A DNA stretch of 12,143 nucleotides from Nitrospirales bacterium (GTDB lineage Bacteria; Nitrospirota; Nitrospiria; Nitrospirales; UBA8639), in contig BQIY01000028.1 of the NCBI GenBank assembly GCA_021604265.1, positions 1 to 12,143 on the forward strand, written 5' to 3'. The notes below the pieces were generated by a model. It was not told where the DNA came from and made no database searches. It saw only the letters and a program-made list of their open reading frames with translations. The position numbers and the translations under genes are program-made. Positions within the stretch are counted from its first letter, which is position 1. Each line of letters begins with the position of its first letter. Below are positions 6,683 through 12,143 of this stretch, piece after piece.

Positions 6683-6714
6683 ATTTGACTTCGTTCTTCA
6701 GTTGGCTAAAATTC
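6683..6714. repeat. 32-bp direct repeat, copy 2
   Basis: This is the identical partner of 4927-4958. It starts 14 bp after structured repeat copy 1 and lacks the left palindrome arm that precedes the first copy. Confidence 0.9.
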
Positions 6715-6896
6715 TCCACGGGGTACTCCCACGGATTCGCAAGTGATCTGGTCTCCAGGGTAACTAACATGCGTTTTTGTTCCACAGGACAGGCACCAAT
6801 AAGGTGTCATATGAACAGTAAAGCAATAATCCTCATTTTATGCTGATCCCCCTAATCATTAGGTAGGCGGCACAACCGTTTGCCAAGGAGATTCGC

Positions 6897-7484
6897 ATGC
6901 GTCTAGGAATCCTGGTTCTCATCGTAATCGCTCTTTCTGGCTGTGCCAGTCAAACATACCGCGAAACCCAAGAGAGTAAGTTTACTGGTGCACTCGATGT
7001 TCGATGGGTTCAGAACGACTACTTTTTATTTCTCCCTAGCAAAGACCATCCCTTTATGCTGGTCCGCGCAAACGGCCAGTCCATCCAGCCGGGGTCTATG
7101 TACACAGACGGCGGCTCGATCCCCCGATTCTTCTGGGGTATTGAAGGCTATTCCCCTTGGGGCTATGCACCTGCATATATTGTCCATGACTGGCTTTTTA
7201 AAGCTCACCACTGCGGGTATGAGCCTGACAACCAACACACCTTCAACGATTCCGTGGCTGTCATTGCGGAAGGCCTGAAGGCCGTTATGGAAGCCAATAC
7301 CGAAGTTCGCAACTATTTTGTTTTTGACAGTGTGGTCGCCGCGGTCGGGTCACCCATTGCGAAACGCCTGTGGCAGGATGGTTCGTGTAAGGAGCCTCCG
7401 CTTGAAATTCAAGCACTCAGTGAAAAGGCTTTTCGAGGTGAGGAGCTACCCGGGGATTTACTGATGACAATCACGTTCGAATGA
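6897..7484 (+). CDS. DUF1353-family lipoprotein
   Basis: The ATG at 6897 follows AAGGAG with a 6-nt spacer. A short basic/hydrophobic signal ends in the lipobox LSGC with the lipidated cysteine at 16, so the 195-residue protein should be exported and membrane-anchored. The central part, YTDGGSIPRFFWGI (about 64-77) followed by PAYIVHDWLFKAHHCGY (about 87-103), matches the DUF1353 pattern TDGxSIPR...HDxLY. This family is often found in phage and prophage gene sets, and its biochemical function is not known to me. A conserved His-Asp pair (HD) may be functional. It is a lone plus-strand gene lying between structured repeat copies 1 and 2. It is complete, with no visible defect. Confidence 0.85.
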   Translation: MRLGILVLIVIALSGCASQTYRETQESKFTGALDVRWVQNDYFLFLPSKDHPFMLVRANGQSIQPGSMYTDGGSIPRFFWGIEGYSPWGYAPAYIVHDWLFKAHHCGYEPDNQHTFNDSVAVIAEGLKAVMEANTEVRNYFVFDSVVAAVGSPIAKRLWQDGSCKEPPLEIQALSEKAFRGEELPGDLLMTITFE

Positions 7485-7849
7485 AATGGGTAACTGGTCA
7501 ACTACCATCGGCAGCCATCTCTCTGACAGACCAGGTAGAATTTCCCATTCCCTGTGACTCTCCGCCTCCTTTTCTCTGACGCCTTCTGACTGGTCCTGGG
7601 GCGGACCCTCTCATTCCCTGGCGGGCCTTGTTTGAGCCCTGCGAGTTGGGCCGCCCTCCGAAGACCCGCGTTCGCCCTATCCCGTGTGACAGACAGGGCG
7701 TCACTGGTTTTGGCTACTTTTGCCGAAACAAAAGTTGCTAGGCTGCCGGGCCGAAACCCGGCAACACGCGACTTTCATTACACCCCTCGTTAGGCAGCAT
7801 CGTGACCGCCTTGCCTTGTTTCCATTCCGTCCTATTCCCCTACCGAGCC
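7485..7849. other. Convergent intergenic region with structured repeat copy 2
   Basis: The region separates the ends of the DUF1353 gene and the VCBS-repeat gene. Apart from structured repeat copy 2 I see no gene. The hairpins of the repeat could serve as a bidirectional transcription stop, but no classical T-tract follows them. Confidence 0.5.
7577..7767 (+). repeat. ~190-bp structured dispersed repeat, copy 2
   Basis: It is closely similar to copy 1 along its whole length. The outer stem (TGACGCC 7577-7583 with GGCGTCA 7697-7703) and the last hairpin are kept. The GGCGGGCC/GGGCCGCC stem and the GCTACTTTTG/CAAAAGTTGC stem each carry an imperfection, so this copy may be decaying. Copies 1 and 2 bracket the DUF1353 gene as direct repeats. 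Confidence 0.9.
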
Positions 7850-10480
7850 TTAATGATTCAGATTGATCGTGTTGTCCAAATCGCCAGACACACCATTCGA
7901 CTCAACTGCGGACGACAACGTGTCACAGCCCTCCTGACTCTCGCAGAGAGGGAAAGTCTTGAAATTCCAGCCGTCCTGGTTCAGGAAGAAATCTTCTTTG
8001 GGAACACCGAGATTACAGATTCCGTATTCCCAGGTCGCCGTATTGGTTTTCGTGGGTATGCAACCTGAAGAGACGGATTTCATGATGTTCTCTAGTGGTT
8101 TGGACGGCGCAATGTTGCGATAAAAGTCATTCGTGACCACTTCGCGGACACAGTCATGATTGGCGTTGTCATTGACGAAGTAATACTGGATGAAGTCGCC
8201 CCAAGAACTGCACTCATCATCCTTTGTATAATACATCACTTGAAGCTGCCAGATCGACGGCGAGAGTGTCTGATAGATCCAGAGCGCAAACTGTTTTCGT
8301 CCCTCGCTGGTCGTCGACCGCGTCACCCAAGCATCAGATGGATCCCAGGCGCCGGAATCCTTCTGCTGCGCCACGTAGGTCAGCAGACTGAGGTCACTGG
8401 CCACGAAGGCGTGGCCATTGGTGATCTTATCCTCGTTCGCTTCCCTTAATTCGGTGAATTTGGTCTGCGCTGCCGACCACTCGCCCTGGAAACTGGTGCT
8501 GCCTGACGCATCCAGCCCGGCGTTGATCAGCGCCGACAAAAGTCCGCCAACGGCTGCCGGGACATCCCCGCCGAGTGATGAGAGGGCAAAAGGCGCAAGG
8601 AAGAGATCCTGAAAGAGCGCGTCGACGCTTTTCTCAGCCATGTCCTCACCGTAGAGCGTGTGGGCGATAGAGGTCAGGAGATCCTTATCATCCGTGAAGA
8701 TACCGGAATAGAGGGTCCACAAGCCGGTGAAGTAGTCAGAGACTGGCTGTGCCAGACCCAGTTCATCGTAGATCTCCTTGGCGACGTTGTTCCAGGCGGC
8801 CAGGGTTGTACCGGAGGGTATTAAGATCGGATGTTGGTCACCGAGTGCCAGGCAGGAATCGGTCGGCACCTGTGTCCAGTCGTTCCACTTATTGTCATTG
8901 ATCCCGGTGAACAGACAGGTTTGGTACTTCGAGAGGGTGTTGGCGTCAGTAGTGTACTGTCCACGAATGGTCTGGCCGGAGCCAAGAGTCAGATAATTGT
9001 TGATGGTGGCGTAGGCGTCCACTTCAACGCCGGTAAAGGCAGGAAAGCCGAAGGCAACGGGGTTGTCCCAGGCATTGGGAATGACCTTGTCATAAGACCA
9101 GGTACGGATGCCGTAGCGACCGCGGGCGATCAGATCAGCCTTTGTATCACCATCGACATCGCCGGTCTGAATGGTGGTGTAGCTCTTCGCTTCATCCCAG
9201 TAATTGTCAGCCAGCTCCGGATTGGCACCGATGAGGCGGACCCAATGGTCAGTGTCCCACTTATACGTTTCCATGCCCCCCGAGGCCCGGCCGAGCAGTT
9301 CGGCAGCTTTGTCGCCATCAATATCCGCAGACTGGATCGTTGAGTAGTATTTGACCTGATCCCAACCGAAGTCATCCGACCAGACTGGATTCTCAGTTTT
9401 GAGCTGGTCCCAGGCGGTGCCATTCCACTTGTAGGTTTCCATCCCGCCTCCGGAACGGCCAAGCATTTCCGCTTTTCCATCGCCGTCGATGTCGGCCATC
9501 TGAATGGTTGAGTAAAACTGCGGATGTTCCCAGCCAATCGCATCAGACCAACCCGGACTGGCGCTCTTGAGGAGTTTCCACCCGCTGCCCGACCACTTGT
9601 AGGTATCCATGCCCTTTATGCCACGAGCCAGCAGTTCATCACCTGGTTCGCCATCGATATCGGCGGTCTGGATCGTGGAGTAGAATTTAGCCTCACCCCA
9701 ACCGTTACTATCCGCCCAGAATGGATCAGCAGACTTGAGCAACGTCCATTCGCTGCCCGACCATTTGTAGGTGTCGATGCCGTCTACACCTCGCGCCAGC
9801 AGTTCATCACCCTTTTCGCCATCGATATCGGCAGTCTGGATCGTAGAGTAGAATTTGGCGGCAGACCAGCCACCGGCATCAGTCCAGGCTGGATCGTCTG
9901 CTCTCAGAATCTGCCAGGTTGTCCCGTCCCATTTGTACGTATACATACCGGAGGCTCCCCGGGCAAGCAGTTCGGGGCTGCCGTCGCCATCAATGTCAGC
10001 GGTCTGAATGGTTGAGTAGTACTCCGGGTGATTCCAACCTTCGGGATTGGAAAACGGTCCGCTGGTGGCGAGCTCTTTCCAAAGCCCCAGCGTTGCATCC
10101 CACTCGTGGACGGTCATGCCGTTGTAACCACGGGCCAGCAGTTCGTCGGCATGATCGTTATTGAGATCGGCCATCTGAATGGTCGAATAGTACTCAGCCG
10201 CATCCCAACCGTATCCATCGCTCCACGGCGGTAGGCTAAAGATCGGTCCGGCTGACGAGTCAAAGATGGATTGGCTATCAAACACTCCCGGGGCATCCTG
10301 GGCAGCAACCAATGCCGGCTGGATCACCACAGTTGCTAGCAATGGGCTCATCACCAGCATGAGCCGGATGACGAGAACGGGAAATCGTGAAGTCGGGAAC
10401 CCGGAACCGGGAAGGAGATAGGAAAAAGGCGGAAAGCGCGTATGCAGACGGGGAACGGCTAAACAGGGAAGATGCTTCAT
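7850..10480 (-). CDS. Secreted FG-GAP/VCBS-type repeat protein with cysteine-rich tail
   Basis: The likely start is the ATG at 10480, with GAAAGG eight nt upstream; a GTG at 10516 and an ATG at 10507 are alternatives. From 10480 the protein has 876 residues. After a long n-region comes a hydrophobic stretch (about 33-60) ending VAA-QD, a signal peptide or anchor. Residues about 86-464 hold seven units of about 56 residues, each with YYSTIQxADIDGDxxxELLARGxxGMxTYKW; the DxDGD loops resemble calcium-binding FG-GAP/VCBS propeller blades. Seven blades would close one beta-propeller. The remaining ~410 residues are unfamiliar. They contain eight cysteines, while the repeats contain none, pointing to disulfides outside the cytoplasm. 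It is probably a surface or secreted binding protein; no enzyme motif is seen. It is transcribed alone, converging on the DUF1353 gene. Confidence 0.88.
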   Translation of the reverse strand: MKHLPCLAVPRLHTRFPPFSYLLPGSGFPTSRFPVLVIRLMLVMSPLLATVVIQPALVAAQDAPGVFDSQSIFDSSAGPIFSLPPWSDGYGWDAAEYYSTIQMADLNNDHADELLARGYNGMTVHEWDATLGLWKELATSGPFSNPEGWNHPEYYSTIQTADIDGDGSPELLARGASGMYTYKWDGTTWQILRADDPAWTDAGGWSAAKFYSTIQTADIDGEKGDELLARGVDGIDTYKWSGSEWTLLKSADPFWADSNGWGEAKFYSTIQTADIDGEPGDELLARGIKGMDTYKWSGSGWKLLKSASPGWSDAIGWEHPQFYSTIQMADIDGDGKAEMLGRSGGGMETYKWNGTAWDQLKTENPVWSDDFGWDQVKYYSTIQSADIDGDKAAELLGRASGGMETYKWDTDHWVRLIGANPELADNYWDEAKSYTTIQTGDVDGDTKADLIARGRYGIRTWSYDKVIPNAWDNPVAFGFPAFTGVEVDAYATINNYLTLGSGQTIRGQYTTDANTLSKYQTCLFTGINDNKWNDWTQVPTDSCLALGDQHPILIPSGTTLAAWNNVAKEIYDELGLAQPVSDYFTGLWTLYSGIFTDDKDLLTSIAHTLYGEDMAEKSVDALFQDLFLAPFALSSLGGDVPAAVGGLLSALINAGLDASGSTSFQGEWSAAQTKFTELREANEDKITNGHAFVASDLSLLTYVAQQKDSGAWDPSDAWVTRSTTSEGRKQFALWIYQTLSPSIWQLQVMYYTKDDECSSWGDFIQYYFVNDNANHDCVREVVTNDFYRNIAPSKPLENIMKSVSSGCIPTKTNTATWEYGICNLGVPKEDFFLNQDGWNFKTFPLCESQEGCDTLSSAVESNGVSGDLDNTINLNH
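9089..10225 (-). repeat. Seven tandem ~168-bp coding repeats (propeller blades)
   Basis: The YSTIQ element recurs at residue spacings of 55-57, giving a DNA period of about 168 bp. Units 3 and 4 are nearly identical in protein (KFYSTIQTADIDGE and DELLARG shared), a sign of recent duplication. The last unit (YTTIQTGDVDGD) is the most diverged. Confidence 0.9.
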
Positions 10481-10718
10481 GTTTCGGGCCTTTCTGTTTT
10501 CTGGCATTCCGGCCACGGTTCCCCTTCGTTCTAGGGGAATAGGAATTTCAAAAGACTTTGGTGGGTCAGCAGAAAGCTATCAAAGGCGGCATAGCGCGGT
10601 CAATTTTCGAACAATGGTGTCTGCCTTGCGTGAATAGACCCTGCGCGTAGCCCGGAATTTTCCAGGCGACAGCGACCCTTTGGTTTTTGTACTCAACCGG
10701 AATTCAGGGAGCAGATAT

Positions 10719-10767
10719 TGTTCTCGAACACTCCAGGAAATATTTGAGGAGAGTCTAAAATAAATCC
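10719..10767. repeat. Diverged ~50-bp direct repeat, copy A
   Basis: It shares TTGT-CTC-AACAC and AAATATTTG, followed by a GAG-rich tract and AAATC, with 11037-11087. Identity is about 75% by eye, in the same orientation. The pair flanks structured repeat copy 3. Confidence 0.5.
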
Positions 10768-10812
10768 ATGGAGTACACCCCAATCGCTACGACTCACCAC
10801 TTTCTTTATAAC

Positions 10813-11003
10813 GACGCCTGCTGTTCGGCCCTAGGGCGGACGCTCTTCAAGCATTAGCGGACCTTGTCCGAGCGGAGCGAGTTGGTCCGCGCTCCTATTT
10901 CCCGCGTCCGCTCAATTTGATGAGGCCGAATTGGGCGTCACTGGTTTTGGGCCCTTTTGCCGGAACAAAAGGGCCTCGCCTGCCAGGGCGAAACCCGGCA
11001 ACG
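10813..11003 (+). repeat. ~190-bp structured dispersed repeat, copy 3
   Basis: This is the most diverged copy, yet its stems are intact through paired changes. They are GACGCC 10813-10818 with GGCGTC 10934-10939, GCGGACC 10857-10863 with GGTCCGC 10884-10890, and GGCCCTTTTG 10950-10959 with CAAAAGGGCC 10966-10975. Against copy 1, the second stem has two and the third has three compensatory base-pair changes. A CAATT/AATTG stem at 10914-10933 is peculiar to this copy. Confidence 0.9.
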
Positions 11004-11036
11004 CCCATACCTACCACCCATTCCAGATAGTAAATG

Positions 11037-11087
11037 TTGTACTCAAACACGTCGAAAAATATTTGGAGTGAAGTTGAAACAAATCAG
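11037..11087. repeat. Diverged ~50-bp direct repeat, copy B
   Basis: This is the partner of 10719-10767, located just beyond structured repeat copy 3 and upstream of vapBC. Confidence 0.5.
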
Positions 11088-11262
11088 TGAAATGGGGAAT
11101 GGACTGGAAAAGTATTTACATATCACTTTTTCAGATTCACGGAAGAGGAACTCTATTTCTCTAGACTCCGGGATCCTCCCCAGACACCATATGGAGATAT
11201 GGCATAAAGGATGGTATATTCTTTGGGTGCCCTCTTCGAAATCTTTTCACCCAGGAAAGCCC

Positions 11263-11469
11263 ATGCCGACAAAACTCAAGAAACTGACACTGCAAGTCCC
11301 TGACGATCTTTTGACTCGAGCCACCCAAGCCACCGGGGAAGGAATCACTCCAACCATTCGACGCGGATTAGAACTGGTAGCCGCAGGTGGGGCCTATCGA
11401 AATCTTCGTGCCCTCAAGGGTAAGGTCAAACTTCAGCTCGACTTGAAATCTCTCCGACAAGACCGATGA
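11263..11469 (+). CDS. vapB: VapB-type antitoxin
   Basis: The ATG at 11263 has AGGAAA a few nt upstream; the open frame continues far upstream but has no comparable signal and would run into the structured repeat. The 68-residue protein begins MPTKLKKLTLQVPDDLLTRA, a beta strand then helix of ribbon-helix-helix type, with TIRRGLELVAAG as the second helix. Its C-terminal tail, rich in Leu, Lys and Arg, should wrap the toxin. The stop overlaps the vapC start by 4 nt (ATGA at 11466-11469), the usual antitoxin-first arrangement, and the pair probably represses its own promoter. The antitoxin subfamily is not certain. Confidence 0.82.
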   Translation: MPTKLKKLTLQVPDDLLTRATQATGEGITPTIRRGLELVAAGGAYRNLRALKGKVKLQLDLKSLRQDR

Positions 11470-11840
11470 TCTGTATCGATACCAGTTCCATGATTGCCTA
11501 TTTGCAGGGAGCCGAAGGCCAGGATATCACGGTGATCGATCATGCGCTTCTGGATCAGGTCGCGGTCTTTTCTCCGGTTACGCTCACGGAGTTATTTAGT
11601 GCCCCCAACCTTTCAACCACCATTCGCGAAACGTTTTTAGGTATTCCCCTCTTGCCGATTCAAGATGGTTTTTGGGAGCGTGCCGGACTCCTGCGCGCCA
11701 AAATTTTCGCGAAGGGCTCCAAGGTTAAACTGGCTGACACGCTGATCGCCCAAACCTGCTTAGACCATCACATCCCTCTGGTAACCCGGGACCAAGACTT
11801 TCAGATTTTTCATCGGGTAGCGAAACTGGAGCTGCTATAG
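11466..11840 (+). CDS. vapC: VapC-type PIN-domain toxin ribonuclease
   Basis: The 124-residue protein is a complete PIN domain. The metal-binding acids are all visible: D5 in MICIDTSSMI, E42 in VTLTELFSAP, D91 in VKLADTLIAQ, and D109 with D111 in VTRDQDF. VapC toxins cleave tRNA or rRNA to stop translation unless bound by VapB. Translation is coupled to vapB by the ATGA overlap. The gene converges on the serine hydrolase gene with a 35-bp gap lacking any clear terminator hairpin. Nothing suggests inactivation. Confidence 0.9.
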   Translation: MICIDTSSMIAYLQGAEGQDITVIDHALLDQVAVFSPVTLTELFSAPNLSTTIRETFLGIPLLPIQDGFWERAGLLRAKIFAKGSKVKLADTLIAQTCLDHHIPLVTRDQDFQIFHRVAKLELL

Positions 11841-11875
11841 GCTGAACCAAATGAACCATTAATACCTAGGCAAGT

Positions 11876-12143
11876 TCATGCCCCCAATCCCTGAATAATC
11901 GCATCATGCAGCTTGGGACGAAAACCTTTAATGGCTAGATTCTCTCGGGTTGGATGAACACGATTGGAAAGAAAAATAACTTCCAAGTCACGAATGGGGT
12001 CGATCCAGATACTCGTGCCCGTAAATCCCAGATGACCGAATGATTCCGGCGAAAACCACTGGCCTGAGGAAGAGGGTTGAGAGGGCGTATCCCAGCCTAA
12101 GGCCCAACTGGTTCCAGGCTGGGCTGTCACAAACTGCTTGACC
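11876..12143 (-). CDS. Beta-lactamase-family serine hydrolase, C-terminal part (cut by the right edge)
   Basis: About 89 residues up to the TGA at 11878-11876 are visible; the frame stays open through the right edge (VKQFVTAQPGTSWALGW...), so the true start lies outside and an internal GTG at 12130 should not be used. The segment GHLGFTGTSIWIDP contains the H-x-G box that replaces KTG in class C beta-lactamase/esterase-type serine hydrolases. VIFLSNRVHPTRENLAIKGF and a FRPKLHDAI end are typical of this family. The Ser-x-x-Lys and Tyr motifs would be upstream, beyond the window. Probably exported or periplasmic and acting on peptidoglycan-like or ester substrates, but this cannot be seen here. 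Confidence 0.85.
   Translation of the reverse strand, partial: VKQFVTAQPGTSWALGWDTPSQPSSSGQWFSPESFGHLGFTGTSIWIDPIRDLEVIFLSNRVHPTRENLAIKGFRPKLHDAIIQGLGA

Larger units (their letters stand above)
6261..6896. other. Gene-poor region with structured repeat copy 1 and direct-repeat copy 2
   Basis: These 636 bp hold the ~190-bp structured repeat (6477-6668), the second 32-bp repeat (6683-6714) and an AT-rich part (about 6290-6420). On the minus strand, the latter reads as a hydrophobic stretch (VWPATIFLVPTIIICKIFGM) without a good start, perhaps a decayed small membrane protein. A 51-codon minus-strand frame at 6615-6770 runs from an ATG through the 32-bp repeat into the structured repeat; I regard it as probably non-coding. 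Confidence 0.5.
10481..11262. other. Non-coding stretch between the VCBS-repeat gene and vapB
   Basis: The region carries the promoter side of both flanking genes, structured repeat copy 3, and two diverged copies of a ~50-bp sequence (about 10719-10767 and 11037-11087) on either side of that repeat. A TATATT at 11215-11220 might be a -10 box for vapBC, but no matching -35 is evident. No other gene is supported. Confidence 0.5.

Noticed and set aside
6615..6770. 51-codon minus-strand frame crossing the 32-bp repeat and part of structured repeat copy 1
   Set aside because: It ends inside a hairpin stem, and the frame stops early at the equivalent place in structured repeat copy 2. The shared bases are better explained by repeat DNA than by coding.
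9524..10015. Repeat-rich plus-strand frames opposite the VCBS-repeat gene
   Set aside because: They mirror the tandem coding repeats of the minus strand; periodicity makes antisense frames stay open by chance.
9089..10225. CRISPR-like or satellite repeat array
   Set aside because: The ~168-bp period is in frame and encodes propeller units; there are no short palindromic repeats with unique spacers.
6477..11003. Structured repeats as integron attC sites separating gene cassettes
   Set aside because: They are longer than usual, lack GTTRRRY ends, no integrase is present and the VCBS-repeat gene runs against the array direction.
10957..11262. Long N-terminal extension of the VapB frame
   Set aside because: It would start inside structured repeat copy 3 and adds about 100 residues unlike any antitoxin; the ATG at 11263 has its own ribosome binding site.

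Overview
The window looks like an accessory (genomic-island) stretch of a bacterial chromosome with roughly 50-57% GC. It carries an insertion-sequence edge, a nucleotide-signalling anti-phage operon, several single-gene units separated by a structured repeat, a toxin-antitoxin pair and the end of a serine hydrolase gene. The host cannot be named with certainty. The dispersed element ending in hairpins around CTTTTG-CCGAAA-CAAAAG, the VapBC pair and the serine hydrolase remind me of Nitrospira-type genomes, but that is a low-confidence impression from memory.

Left part (1-3577). The left edge cuts an IS3-family orfA on the minus strand. Next to it lies a tightly packed minus-strand operon, read right to left: a divergent diadenylate-cyclase (DAC/DisA_N-like) protein, a Cap15-like two-TM plus beta-barrel membrane effector (8-nt overlap), a CapV-type patatin phospholipase (23-nt gap) and a CD-NTase (17-nt gap). 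The last two form a type I CBASS. The unusual point is that one operon holds two nucleotide-synthase-like genes and two effectors, one of which (membrane disruption) is physically coupled to the DAC gene. The DAC copy has altered catalytic motifs, lacks a normal start codon, and is preceded by a 29-codon leader frame with a much better ribosome binding site.

Middle part (3578-7849). A plus-strand Schlafen/AlbA_2 protein with a beta-rich C-terminal half is followed by an unrecognised 372-residue soluble protein and a DUF1353 lipoprotein. The orphan gene is bracketed by a perfect 32-bp direct repeat. A ~190-bp structured repeat follows the orphan gene and another follows the lipoprotein gene.

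Right part (7850-12143). A large secreted FG-GAP/VCBS-like protein with seven ~56-residue repeats and a cysteine-rich tail is on the minus strand. A third copy of the structured repeat lies upstream of it, followed by vapB-vapC (4-nt overlap). The 3' part of a beta-lactamase-family serine hydrolase gene runs off the right edge.

The three ~190-bp repeats share nested stems, and the stem bases differ between copies in a compensatory way. Selection on structure at the DNA or RNA level is therefore likely.
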